From positions 1 through 35,473 of the forward strand of contig CAIPYM010000064.1 in assembly GCA_903869345.1 (NCBI GenBank): a stretch of DNA of 35,473 nucleotides, read 5' to 3'. Positions 19,046 to 28,365 of the stretch are shown here, in pieces. Source of the DNA: an uncultured Pseudomonadota bacterium (GTDB lineage Bacteria; Pseudomonadota; Alphaproteobacteria; UBA9219). The position numbers and the translations under genes are program-made. Below the pieces are notes generated by a model that was not told the origin of the DNA, made no database searches, and saw only the letters and a list, made by a program, of their open reading frames with translations. Numbering within the stretch: position 1 is the first letter of the stretch; each line of letters begins with the position of its first letter.

Positions 19046-19981
19046 CTACACCTCCTCGGTCGGAATCGGCGGGGACTTTTTCGGCTTTCCGAGGCGCACG
19101 ATACGGTAAACCGCCACCAGCAGAAAGATCATGGAAACGCCTTGAAAAAGCGAGAGGTTCTCGCCCAGCGCAAAATGCCCGATCAGCACCCCGACGAGCG
19201 GGGTTGGCATCTGCAAAAAGCTGGACGTTGGCGCATCCACGCGGCGCAAACCTTGAAAATAGAGGTTGGTGGCGAGCCCCGAAACAAGCGTCGCGACGAC
19301 AATCAAAAGCGCCCATTTTTCAGGAGAAAGCGTGATGGTCCACGCTTCAGAAGGAAGACCCACCAGAACGGGCACCAGCAGAGTGGTCGAAAGGGCGTAC
19401 CGTAAAACCGTGAAATCGGCCACGGGAAGATCGGTGTTTTTCAGCAAAAAACGACCCAACGTAATCCCTCCGGCTCCGAGGCTAACGGCCCCGATCATCG
19501 CCCCCATTCCCACGCCGTCCACGGTGTCCCACGTCATCGTGTCCCAAGCTTTCACCGAAACGCCCCACGAAGCGGCAAGGGCCACAAGAATCCAGGGCAC
19601 CGTCCGACGCGGTAGGCGTTCTTTCAGAAAAATTGCCGAAAGCAACAAGACCGCCAGCGGCGTCAGGCGTTCGAGAACAATCGCCACACCCGCCCCCAGG
19701 TGCCCCAGGGCCAACGTGAACAACACGGTGCCACTGAGGGAGCAACCACTGGCCCCGACAACACGTCCCGGATGACGGCGAAAAAAGATCCCCATCTTGC
19801 GCCACGAAGGACGGTAGAGGATCGCCCAAAAGACGGTGAAGATCCCGAAAATGAGCCCGGTGAGGACGATCGGATGCACGTCGTGAACCAACACCGCCCT
19901 TGCCGTGTACGTGATTCCAAACAAAACAGCCGCCGTCACCAGCTGCACATGCGCGAGGCGAAGGGCTTGAACGGTTAACAT
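19046..19981 (-). CDS. EamA/DMT-family transporter (copy 1)
   Basis: RLTPLAVLLLSAIFLKERLPRRTVPWI; PTPLVGVLIGHFALGENL; C-terminus PPIPTEEV. Start MLTVQALRLAHVQLV aligns with copy 2; ATG at 19981. Confidence 0.9.
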   Translation of the reverse strand: MLTVQALRLAHVQLVTAAVLFGITYTARAVLVHDVHPIVLTGLIFGIFTVFWAILYRPSWRKMGIFFRRHPGRVVGASGCSLSGTVLFTLALGHLGAGVAIVLERLTPLAVLLLSAIFLKERLPRRTVPWILVALAASWGVSVKAWDTMTWDTVDGVGMGAMIGAVSLGAGGITLGRFLLKNTDLPVADFTVLRYALSTTLLVPVLVGLPSEAWTITLSPEKWALLIVVATLVSGLATNLYFQGLRRVDAPTSSFLQMPTPLVGVLIGHFALGENLSLFQGVSMIFLLVAVYRIVRLGKPKKSPPIPTEEV

Positions 19982-20239
19982 GCTCGGACCTTGCCAACGA
20001 AAGACATCACGCACCCGTTACCCCCTCGTTGTCTCTGGGAACAGGAGCGGCGCGGGGATCCCCGCTACCACGGACGCTTGAATAGACCGCCATCCACACG
20101 AACACCATCGAAATTCTTGCGGAAGCAGGAGTGTTCAACGCGACCGTCACCCCCCTCAAAAAGGTCGGTCCCCCTTTCTGGGCTAGACTCCCGTCTTAAA
20201 AGGTTCTTTAAACGCATTCTAACGATCACTGGATGCTGT

Positions 20240-20254
20240 CTGACATGGTGTCAG
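20240..20254. repeat. Perfect dyad CTGACA-TGG-TGTCAG (operator-like)
   Basis: Read directly from sequence in the smc/DMT intergenic region. Confidence 0.5.
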
Positions 20255-20512
20255 CTAGGGTGGTAGTGCAGGCATCATTAAAGTGCATCCCTTGGCCTTC
20301 TAAAATCGATTAACGAACACATAAGGATCGTTTCGATTGTGGTTAATAGGGGCGGATTGTCCGACGTTAACCCTGTCCCCCCTCCTGTTATCTTGCCCAA
20401 CGGCGCAACGGAATGGATTCTCCCATCTTCTTCGAGCGTTGAAAAGCCCGGCTTGCGGAGAAGGATCAGAAGCTTCCTCCAGAACGCCGGAAGGGGCGTG
20501 GTCCCTTGCTGG

Positions 20513-20550
20513 ACAGACCTGATCACGTCTGTTCGGGGGCTCTGGAGCCC
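20513..20550. repeat. Two adjacent dyads upstream of smc: ACAGAC-N8-GTCTGT and GGGCTC-TG-GAGCCC
   Basis: 20513-20532 and 20537-20550, both perfect arms, about 60 bp upstream of the smc GTG. Confidence 0.5.
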
Positions 20551-20611
20551 GTTCGGAACATTGTGCTAGGGTTTCTGACCTAAGACGCTCGTTCACGAAA
20601 GGCTCGTTCCG

Positions 20612-23600
20612 GTGCGATTCACACGCCTTCGTCTTCACGGCTTCAAGTCGTTCATGGACCCCGTTGAGGTGGACATTGGGCCTGGGCTCACGGGCATCGT
20701 GGGCCCGAACGGGTGCGGCAAGTCGAATCTGGTGGAAGCCTTGCGCTGGGTCATGGGCGAGACCTCGCCGCGCCGCCTGCGCGGGGCCGAGATGGACGAC
20801 GTGATTTTCGCGGGCACCGCCACGCGCCCAGCGCGTCACACCGCCGAGGTGCAGCTTTTACTGGATAACCACGACCGCACGGCCTCGCCGCCTTACCACG
20901 AGGCCGATGAGGTCGGCGTGCAACGGCGCATTGAACGCGGCGGGGGGTCGGACTACCGCGTGAACGGCACACTCGCGCGGCAACGGGATGTGCAGATTTT
21001 GTTCGCGGACCAGGCAACGGGCGCTCAGGCGACCAGCGTCGTGGGGCAAGGGCAGATCGACGCCTTGATCCGCGCCAAACCCGAAGACCGTCGCTTGATC
21101 CTGGAGGAAGCAGCGGGCGTTGCGGGCCTGCACGCGAGGCGGCGCGAGGCGGAAGTGAAGCTCCACGCGGCCGAGCAAAACCTCACGCGCGTGGATGATG
21201 TGTTGGGCGCGTTGCAAACCCAGCGCCGAAGCCTTGGCGGGCAAGTCAAGCAAGCGAAACGCTACCGCGACCTGACGGATCGCGTTCGCCGCACTGAGAC
21301 GTTGCTGCTGGCCCGCAAATGGGAAGAAGTCAATACGGCGCGGGACGATGCGCGGACGGCGTGGACGGATCTGCAGCATCAAAGTGCCGAACGCTTGGCC
21401 GAGGCGACGCGGGCGCAAACGGAGGTCAGCCGTCTGAGCGCCGCCCTGCCCGCCTTGCGCGAGACCGAGGCCGCGACCGCCGTGCGCGTCCAGCGGATTC
21501 TGATGACGCGGGAAAGCTTGGAGGCCGACGCACGTCGGGCTCAGGAAGAAATTCGGGCCCTCAACACACTCGGGGCTCAGATGGAAGGCGACAGGGCTCG
21601 CGAGGCCACGCGCGAACGTGACGCGACCGACGCCCTCGCGCGGCTTGAGGAAAGTGCCAAGGCCCTGGCCGAGGACGAGTCACGGCTGGAGGGGGCCTGG
21701 CCCGAAGCGGAAAGTCAGGCGCAAGGTTTGGCCGACGAAGCCCGCCGCACGGAAGCCGCGCTTGCTGAGCGCGTGCAAGCGACCGCGCAAGCCGAGGCGC
21801 GGCAAAACGCTCGTGGTCGGGAACTGGCCGACCTTCGGGAACGTCGCGCCCTGCTCGCCGCGCGGCGGGGGCATCACGACACGCAGCGGGCGGAACTCGC
21901 GCAACGCATGGCGGCTCGCGCGGACGTTGGCGCGACGGACGGGGATGTGGAGCGCGATGAACGCGCCGTGCAGGAATCGCACGCCGCCGTGGAGCATGCC
22001 GAAGCCGAACGCCGACGCGACGAAGCCGCGCGGGAAGAGCTTCGCGCCGAGGTCCGCGCGGTCGAAAGCCGTTGGGCCCGGATCAACGCCGACGTTCAGG
22101 CGCTGGCCGCGCTTTTGGCCGCAACGGGTGTCGGGGGAGGGACGAAGGGTCGTCCCGTTTTGGACGATCTGACAGCTCCGCCGGGGCTTGAAGGCGCTGT
22201 GGCCGCTGCACTCGGTGAAGGCGCAACGGCTTCGCTCGATCCTTCCGCGCCCCTGTATTGGCGACGCCTTCCGCCCCTCACCTCGGCCCCCACACTGCCC
22301 GAGGGCGTGACAGCACTCGCCGCGCACGTCACCGCCCCCGAGGTCCTGGCGCGGCGGTTGAGCCAGGTGGGGCTTGTGGAGGACAGCGCCCAAGGGACCG
22401 CACGCGCCGAGGCCCTCCTCCCTGGGCAAATGCTCGTGAGCCGGGAGGGTGGCGCATGGCGCTGGGATGGCCTGACCGTCGCGCCGTCCGCCCCGACCGC
22501 TGCGGCGGTACGGCTCCAGCAACGCAACCGCCTTGCCGAGCTGGGGGTCTCGCGCGCCGAAGCGCACACGGCCCTCGAGGTCGCGCAGAACGCCTTGCGC
22601 GTTGCCGAAAGCACGGTTGAGGCCGCCGCCGCGCGGGAACACGCGGCACGGCAGGCCTGGACACGGGCACGGGAGGTGCTCGACGCCACCCGCACCCGCC
22701 AAGCGCAACGCGACCGCGAGAGCGCGGCGGCGGACAGCCAACGCGCCGCGCTGGATGAAAACAGACGGCATGTAGAGAGCGACCTCGCGCGCCTGCGCGA
22801 CCGTGCCTTAGCGCTGGAAGAGGAAACAACGTCGGGACCCGACCTGGAGGCCCTGCGCCTTGCCAGCGCCGCGATGCGCACCGAAGCCGAGGCCTTACGC
22901 GTTCGTCTGGCCGAGGCCCAAGCGCGTGTCGTCCAAATGCGGCACGAGCGGGCCTCGTTCCAGGCGCGTCGGACCTCGCTGGGGCATGAAGAGTCCGCGT
23001 GGCGTGACCGGCTTGCCAAGGCTCAGGCCCAACGAGCGGATCTGGAGTCACGCAGCCACGAGCTTGCGGCCCGCTTGGAGGTGGCGCGGGCCAAACCCAC
23101 CGCCCTTGCCACCGAGTTGGAGCGCGTGCAGGCCGCTGGGCGAGAGGCCGAAGACGCGCGGCATCAAGCGGCACGTGCTCTGGAAGACGTTGAACAAGCG
23201 AAGGCCGAGGCCGAACGCGCCCAGCGCCGCGCCGAAGAAGCGCTTCGCACCGCGCGGGACGCCGAGGTGCGGGCCGAATCGGTCCTTGCGGGGACCGAGG
23301 AGCGCCGCATGGACCTGATCCGCGCCATTCGCGAAAAGCGGGACCTTTCGCCGGAAGAGATTGTCGCACACGCCACAGCCCTTGAATCTGCCGCCGAATC
23401 CGAAGGCCAGGATCCCACGCCCAGCGTGTTCGACCTGGAGCAAACGTTGGGCCACGCGCTGCGGGAACGCGATGCCCTGGGGCCCGTGAACCTCCGCGCG
23501 GAACAAGAAGCCGCCACGTTGGAAGGTGATGTGACCCGGTTGCAGTGCGAGAAAGACGACCTCGTGGCCGCGATTGCCAAACTGCGCCAGGGCGTTGCGT

Positions 23601-24175
23601 ACCTGGGGCGCGAGGCACGAACGAGGCTACGGGATTCGTTTGAGCGTGTGAACGAGCATTTCCAAGTTCTCTTCAAACGTCTGTTCGGCGGGGGGCGTGC
23701 CCACTTGGAGCTTCTCGAAAGCACCGACAACGAGGACCCTCTGGGGGCAGGGTTGGAAATTTTCGCGAGTCCCCCTGGCAAAAAACTTCAGCGGCTGTCG
23801 CTATTGTCCGGCGGCGAAAGGACGCTGACGGCGCTCGCCCTTTTGTTCGCCGTGTTTCAAACGCGCCCTTCACCGTTGTGTGTGTTGGACGAAGCCGAGG
23901 CTGCGCTGGATGAAACCAACATCGAGCGGTTCTGTACCCTCGTGGAAGGAATTGCGCGGGAAACAGGCACGCGTTTTCTCGTCATCACACACCACCGTCT
24001 CACCATGACGCGCATGGACAGGCTTTACGGCGTGACCATGGCTGAAAAAGGTGTGTCGCAATTGGTGTCGGTGGACTTGGCGGACGCCATGGCTTTGCGG
24101 GAAGATCCGCTAGCTCTTCCCGAATTATCGTCCGATTCCGCGCGAGGGGAACCGGAGTCCGTCCGCGCAGCTTGA
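20612..24175 (+). CDS. smc: Chromosome segregation protein SMC
   Basis: GTG start; MRFTRLRLHGFKSFMDPVEVDIGPGLTGIVGPNGCGKSNLVEALRWVMGE (Walker A); long coiled-coil arms; C-terminal RLSLLSGGERTLTALALLFAVFQTRPSPLCVLDEAEAALDETN (signature and Walker B). Confidence 0.97.
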   Translation: MRFTRLRLHGFKSFMDPVEVDIGPGLTGIVGPNGCGKSNLVEALRWVMGETSPRRLRGAEMDDVIFAGTATRPARHTAEVQLLLDNHDRTASPPYHEADEVGVQRRIERGGGSDYRVNGTLARQRDVQILFADQATGAQATSVVGQGQIDALIRAKPEDRRLILEEAAGVAGLHARRREAEVKLHAAEQNLTRVDDVLGALQTQRRSLGGQVKQAKRYRDLTDRVRRTETLLLARKWEEVNTARDDARTAWTDLQHQSAERLAEATRAQTEVSRLSAALPALRETEAATAVRVQRILMTRESLEADARRAQEEIRALNTLGAQMEGDRAREATRERDATDALARLEESAKALAEDESRLEGAWPEAESQAQGLADEARRTEAALAERVQATAQAEARQNARGRELADLRERRALLAARRGHHDTQRAELAQRMAARADVGATDGDVERDERAVQESHAAVEHAEAERRRDEAAREELRAEVRAVESRWARINADVQALAALLAATGVGGGTKGRPVLDDLTAPPGLEGAVAAALGEGATASLDPSAPLYWRRLPPLTSAPTLPEGVTALAAHVTAPEVLARRLSQVGLVEDSAQGTARAEALLPGQMLVSREGGAWRWDGLTVAPSAPTAAAVRLQQRNRLAELGVSRAEAHTALEVAQNALRVAESTVEAAAAREHAARQAWTRAREVLDATRTRQAQRDRESAAADSQRAALDENRRHVESDLARLRDRALALEEETTSGPDLEALRLASAAMRTEAEALRVRLAEAQARVVQMRHERASFQARRTSLGHEESAWRDRLAKAQAQRADLESRSHELAARLEVARAKPTALATELERVQAAGREAEDARHQAARALEDVEQAKAEAERAQRRAEEALRTARDAEVRAESVLAGTEERRMDLIRAIREKRDLSPEEIVAHATALESAAESEGQDPTPSVFDLEQTLGHALRERDALGPVNLRAEQEAATLEGDVTRLQCEKDDLVAAIAKLRQGVAYLGREARTRLRDSFERVNEHFQVLFKRLFGGGRAHLELLESTDNEDPLGAGLEIFASPPGKKLQRLSLLSGGERTLTALALLFAVFQTRPSPLCVLDEAEAALDETNIERFCTLVEGIARETGTRFLVITHHRLTMTRMDRLYGVTMAEKGVSQLVSVDLADAMALREDPLALPELSSDSARGEPESVRAA

Positions 24176-24260
24176 CGGAATCGCTGCTTCTTGCAACCCT
24201 TGCGGGCCGATGGGAGAATCGTGGAATCCAGGGGGGCTCCCTCACAAAGGAGGACGGCAC

Positions 24261-25232
24261 GTGACAACTTTGGCCGACTTGCCTTTTGTGGATATTTACA
24301 TCCGGCTTGATGGACCCGCGCATCCCCTGTTCCGACCCAATACGCGGGGTGAAACAGCCCTCAATAAGCTGGTTCCCGACACTTTTCTGCCTGCGATTGA
24401 GGACCTGACAGAGGCGGTTCGTTCCACGCTTCAGCGCAACGAAGGGGCCGTGACATTTGAGAGCGTGAGGTGCAGGTTCTCGCGTCAATTGATGTCCGAT
24501 GGGTCCATTTGGGCGTGTGGGCGGCGAATCAACGACATCATCCCCTCCCTCGACACGCTTGGGTTTCCTTCGCACATCCGCAATCATTTGCAGGGGCTTG
24601 GCAAACGAGATGGGTTGATTCTTGTGGCCGGATCTGCCGGGGCTGGCAAGACGACAACCGCAGCGAGCCTGTTAGGACACTACTTAAACACGTATGGCGG
24701 GGCCGCCGTCACCATCGAGGATCCCGTTGAGTATATTTTTCCGGCTCGCCACGGCGAAACCGGGCAGTGCTTTCAGGTGGAGGTGCAAAATGATGACGAA
24801 TGGGCCATTGCCCTCAAGCGGTCGTTACGATGGGCCCCCCGTTACATTTTTGTCGGAGAGATTCGCACGCCTCAAGCAGCGGAACAGCTCCTTCGTGCCG
24901 CAAGTACGGGGTACACGGTCCTCACCACGGTGCACGCCGGGTCGCTGGAAGAGGCGTTGATGGGGCTGCTGTTTCTTGCGGAACGCGCCATGGGGCCAGG
25001 GTGCGAATCGATCCTTGCGGCAGGTCTTACAGCTCTTTTGTTCCAAACCATGCGGGATACAGGGCCGTTCGTGCGCTATGTTTTCACCGAACCGGACAAC
25101 CCAGGGGATCCCGTTCGGTCCCTGATCCGTGAGAAGAAAATTGGCATGATGTCCACGTACATTGACCGAATCGCCGCACGACTCGCCAACGCGCCCATGC
25201 CCCTTCCGCCTCGTACGCAGGAGAAGCTTTAA
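24261..25232 (+). CDS. PilT/T2SS-T4P-T4SS family ATPase, divergent (copy 1)
   Basis: Walker A GSAGAGKTTT; Asp box VTIEDPVEYIF; Walker B IFVGEIRTPQAAEQLLRAASTGYTVLTTVHAGS. GTG start at 24261 behind an AGGAGG ribosome-binding site. Confidence 0.88.
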   Translation: MTTLADLPFVDIYIRLDGPAHPLFRPNTRGETALNKLVPDTFLPAIEDLTEAVRSTLQRNEGAVTFESVRCRFSRQLMSDGSIWACGRRINDIIPSLDTLGFPSHIRNHLQGLGKRDGLILVAGSAGAGKTTTAASLLGHYLNTYGGAAVTIEDPVEYIFPARHGETGQCFQVEVQNDDEWAIALKRSLRWAPRYIFVGEIRTPQAAEQLLRAASTGYTVLTTVHAGSLEEALMGLLFLAERAMGPGCESILAAGLTALLFQTMRDTGPFVRYVFTEPDNPGDPVRSLIREKKIGMMSTYIDRIAARLANAPMPLPPRTQEKL

Positions 25233-26230
25233 TGTCTGAACCCCCCTCTTCGTCCAAGCGCTTGCGTGATCTGGATTTCATGGACCTTTACCTTCGGTTG
25301 GATGAAAAGGCGTCGGCCCGGTACCGTTCGGCATCACGGGACTACACCAATGCTTGGACGCGTGCACTGCCCGATGGCTACCAAGATGAAATTGGTTCCA
25401 TGATCGCCGAAATTCGCGGAAAGCTCGAATCGCCCGATTCGGCCTACACCCACGATGGCGTGCGGTTTCGCTTGTCGTGGCAACACCTCGCCAATGGGCA
25501 GGAATGGGCCATTTTGCGCCGGATCAAAGCGACGGTTCCAACGTTGGAAGATCTGGATTTTGCGCCCCATATCGCTGCCCATCTGCGCCGCCTGGGGCAA
25601 CGCGATGGTCTCATTATCATCTCCGGGGCCACGGGCCATGGGAAGACCACCACATCGTTTGCTCTTTTAGCGGATTACTTGCGCCACTACGGAGGCGTTG
25701 GAATCTCGATCGAGGACCCCGTGGAATACATCTTGGATGGCGAGGTGGGTGAGTACGGTTATTGCTACCAGGTCCAAATCGGCAAGGACGAGGATTGGGC
25801 GACGCCCTTGAAACGCGCGTTGCGGTGGACGCCTCGCTATCTGCTGGTTGGTGAGGTGCGGTCTCCCCGCGCGGCCGAGCAAATTCTGCGCGCCGCCACA
25901 ACGGGACACTTGGTGCTGACAACCATTCACGCGGGTTCGATTGAAGAAAGCTTGATGGGCCTCATGCACCTCGCGGAGCAAAGCATGGGGGCTACCGCCA
26001 ACACGATTCTGGCCCAGGGTCTCACGGCAGGCCTGCACCAAACGTTGGGAGCCTCCGCCCCTTTTGTGCGGTACGTTGTCACCGAGGAAGGCAACAACGG
26101 CGATCCTGTGAGGTCGCTTGTGCGGGAAAACAAGGTGGGGGCGATCAACTCGTACATTGACCGGCAAATCGCGCGGCTGAATGTCCTGCAAAGTGGCCAT
26201 CGGCCCGGTGAAACAATCGACAAACGCTAA
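25232..26230 (+). CDS. PilT/T2SS-T4P-T4SS family ATPase, divergent (copy 2)
   Basis: Walker A GATGHGKTTT; ISIEDPVEYIL; LLVGEVRSPRAAEQILRAATTGHLVLTTIHAGS. TAATG overlap with copy 1. Confidence 0.9.
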   Translation: MSEPPSSSKRLRDLDFMDLYLRLDEKASARYRSASRDYTNAWTRALPDGYQDEIGSMIAEIRGKLESPDSAYTHDGVRFRLSWQHLANGQEWAILRRIKATVPTLEDLDFAPHIAAHLRRLGQRDGLIIISGATGHGKTTTSFALLADYLRHYGGVGISIEDPVEYILDGEVGEYGYCYQVQIGKDEDWATPLKRALRWTPRYLLVGEVRSPRAAEQILRAATTGHLVLTTIHAGSIEESLMGLMHLAEQSMGATANTILAQGLTAGLHQTLGASAPFVRYVVTEEGNNGDPVRSLVRENKVGAINSYIDRQIARLNVLQSGHRPGETIDKR

Positions 26231-26235
26231 CACCC

Positions 26236-26264
26236 TTGACAGAACGTGCCCAGCGGGCCAGGGA
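26236..26264 (+). promoter_or_regulatory. Candidate promoter for tRNA-Ser (perfect -35 TTGACA, weak -10)
   Basis: TTGACA at 26236-26241, about 50 bp upstream of the tRNA; -10 (CAGGGA) is weak. Confidence 0.3.
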
Positions 26265-26290
26265 AAGCCCCTCAAGCGTCGAAACCTAAC

Positions 26291-26380
26291 GGATGGGTGG
26301 CCGAGTGGTTTAAGGCACCGGTCTTGAAAACCGGCGCGCCCGCAAGGGCGCCGTGGGTTCGAATCCCACCCCATCCGCCA
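26291..26380 (+). tRNA. tRNA-Ser(UGA), CCA encoded
   Basis: GGATGGG...CCCATCC-G-CCA acceptor; anticodon arm CCGGT-CTTGAAA-ACCGG; long variable arm gcgcccgcaagggcgc; GGTTCGAATCC T-loop. Confidence 0.97.
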
Positions 26381-26534
26381 AAGGTGCCTGTTTTATCGAT
26401 CTCAAAAAGCTTTCGCCTCGCAGCGTCGTCGTGATGGAATCCCGTCGCGTCTCGCACAACCGTTGGGTGCAAAAATCCAGAAGCATTTTGTTGGAGGTCA
26501 GCTATAGAGTTCAGGTTCAGCGGACCCCGAGCCG

Positions 26535-27194
26535 TTAAAGGCTCTGCTCCTCCGGATTCAACAGCGCCCCTTGGGGGGCCAACGTGCCAGCGATGAGGAC
26601 GCGATCATTGTGGATCGACACGCGACCTTCCGCGATGAGGCGGACAACGCGGGGGTAAAGACGGCACTCAACCTCAAGGATTCGGGCGGCCAGTGATTCT
26701 TCCGTATCGTCCTGCGCGACGGCGACCGCGCCTTGCGCGATGATGGGCCCCGAATCCACGTCGGGACGGACGAAGTGAACGGTGCATCCCGCGATGCGAA
26801 CTCCGGCTGCCAGAGCCTGACGCACGCCATGAAGCCCCGGAAACGCGGGCAGAAGTGTCGGGTGAATGTTCACAAAACGATCCCGCCACCGCTCGGTAAA
26901 GGTGGGCGACAGAATGCGCATAAACCCCGCTAACACAACCAGTTGCGTGTTCCAGGCCCGAAAGGTTTGTTCAAGGTTATCCTCGAACAACGCCGGGGTC
27001 GCAAACGTAGAATAATCCGCAACGTGGGTGGGAATATCCAGGGCACGGGGGAGCGACAGTCCTGGGGCCGAGGGACGATCGGCAATGATTCCAACGATCC
27101 GAAAGGGCGAGTCCAGTTGGCAGCTTGCGTGGATCATCGCCGCAGCGTTGCTGCCGCGCCCCGAGATTAAAACGGCAACGTTTAGTGCGGCCAT
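26535..27194 (-). CDS. purN: Phosphoribosylglycinamide formyltransferase
   Basis: VAVLISGRGSNAAAMIHA; VVLAGFMRILSPTF; INIHPTLLPAFPGLHGVRQALAAGVRIAGCTVHFV pattern (read as VNIHPTLLPAF). Confidence 0.96.
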   Translation of the reverse strand: MAALNVAVLISGRGSNAAAMIHASCQLDSPFRIVGIIADRPSAPGLSLPRALDIPTHVADYSTFATPALFEDNLEQTFRAWNTQLVVLAGFMRILSPTFTERWRDRFVNIHPTLLPAFPGLHGVRQALAAGVRIAGCTVHFVRPDVDSGPIIAQGAVAVAQDDTEESLAARILEVECRLYPRVVRLIAEGRVSIHNDRVLIAGTLAPQGALLNPEEQSL

Positions 27195-28264
27195 GATTCC
27201 GTTCCTTCCAAAACAACCCCGTCCGGCCCCACTCTGGATTCAACACGCCCGATCACATACGCCGGAAAGCCCGCGCTCTCCAGTGCAACGCCTAGAGCAT
27301 CCGCCTGGTCCGGTGCGGCGATCAGGACAAACCCGATTCCGGCGTTGAAGGTTTTGGCGAGCGCAAGAGCGCTGAGGTTCGCCTCGTGCGCCAGCCAGCC
27401 GAACAAAGGCGGCAACGGCCAGGCGCGGACATCCAGACGCACGCTCAGGTGGTCCGGCACAACGCGGGGGATGTTGTCCAAAAATCCGCCGCCCGTGATG
27501 TGCGCCATCGCCTTCACCAGGCCCGCTCGTGCAGCGGCCAGGGCGGGTTTGACGTAAATCAGCGTAGGTGTCAGCAAAACGTCCGCGAGGGACCTCGAGG
27601 ATTCGAACGGCGCGGGATCGTCGTACCGCAGGCCCTTATCGGCCAGAATGCGGCGGATCAGGGAAAACCCCGTGCTGTGGGCCCCGGCCGAGGGAAGGCC
27701 CAAAACAATGTCCCCCACCGCGACCGTGGGAAGGGGCAAGACGTTCTCCCGCTCCACCGCGCCGAGCGCAAACCCCGCCAGGTCGTAGTCGTTGTCCGCG
27801 TAAAGCCCCGGCATTTCGGCGGTCTCACCGCCCACGAGGGCGCATCCCGCCTGGAGGCACCCTTCCGCGACGCTGGCGACAACGCGCCGGGCGACCTCGA
27901 CGTCCAGTTTGCCCGTGGCAAAGTAATCCAGAAACAAAAGCGGCTCGGCCCCTTGGACGACCAGGTCGTTGACGTTCATGGCCACAACGTCAATCCCGAT
28001 CGAATCGGGCCGCCCCGTATCAATGGCGACGCGCAGCTTGGTTCCGACACCGTCCGTCGCGGCCACCAGAATGGGATCGTGGTACCCCGTGGCTTTGAGA
28101 TCAAACAGGCCGCCGAAACCACCAATCCCTCCCAGCGATCCTGTGCGTCGCGTGGATCGGGCCAACGGCGCAATCGCCCGGACAAGCGCGTTGCCGGCTT
28201 CAATGTTGACGCCGGCCCGCGTGTAAGGGTCGGCGGGGTCTTGAGTTGCGGGATTGCTGGACAT
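27182..28264 (-). CDS. purM: Phosphoribosylformylglycinamidine cyclo-ligase
   Basis: YTRAGVNIEAGNALV; VAATDGVGTKLRVA; VVGGETAEMPGLY pattern (ALVGGETAEMPGLY); AHITGGGFLDNIPRV. Overlaps purN start by 13 nt. Confidence 0.97.
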   Translation of the reverse strand: MSSNPATQDPADPYTRAGVNIEAGNALVRAIAPLARSTRRTGSLGGIGGFGGLFDLKATGYHDPILVAATDGVGTKLRVAIDTGRPDSIGIDVVAMNVNDLVVQGAEPLLFLDYFATGKLDVEVARRVVASVAEGCLQAGCALVGGETAEMPGLYADNDYDLAGFALGAVERENVLPLPTVAVGDIVLGLPSAGAHSTGFSLIRRILADKGLRYDDPAPFESSRSLADVLLTPTLIYVKPALAAARAGLVKAMAHITGGGFLDNIPRVVPDHLSVRLDVRAWPLPPLFGWLAHEANLSALALAKTFNAGIGFVLIAAPDQADALGVALESAGFPAYVIGRVESRVGPDGVVLEGTESWPH

Positions 28265-28365
28265 CACGGGCTCCTGTACACCACGGGCGGGATGTACCAC
28301 AGACGAAGGGGTTTCCTCAACAGCACGTTCGAGGATCAACGTTGGTTCAACACGAGGTTTTCACG

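Noticed and set aside
20590-20606. tcgttcacgaaa near the smc start as a parS site
   Set aside because: Matches only part of the TGTTTCACGTGAAACA consensus; not palindromic as required.
20278-20839. Minus-strand ORFs (82 and 179 aa) in the smc upstream region
   Set aside because: No recognisable domain; the longer one runs antisense into the conserved smc N-terminus. Region treated as non-coding.
22329-23618. 429-aa minus-strand ORF and other alternative-frame ORFs inside smc
   Set aside because: Low-complexity Arg/Pro/Gly composition expected from out-of-frame GC-rich coiled-coil coding sequence; smc itself is intact.
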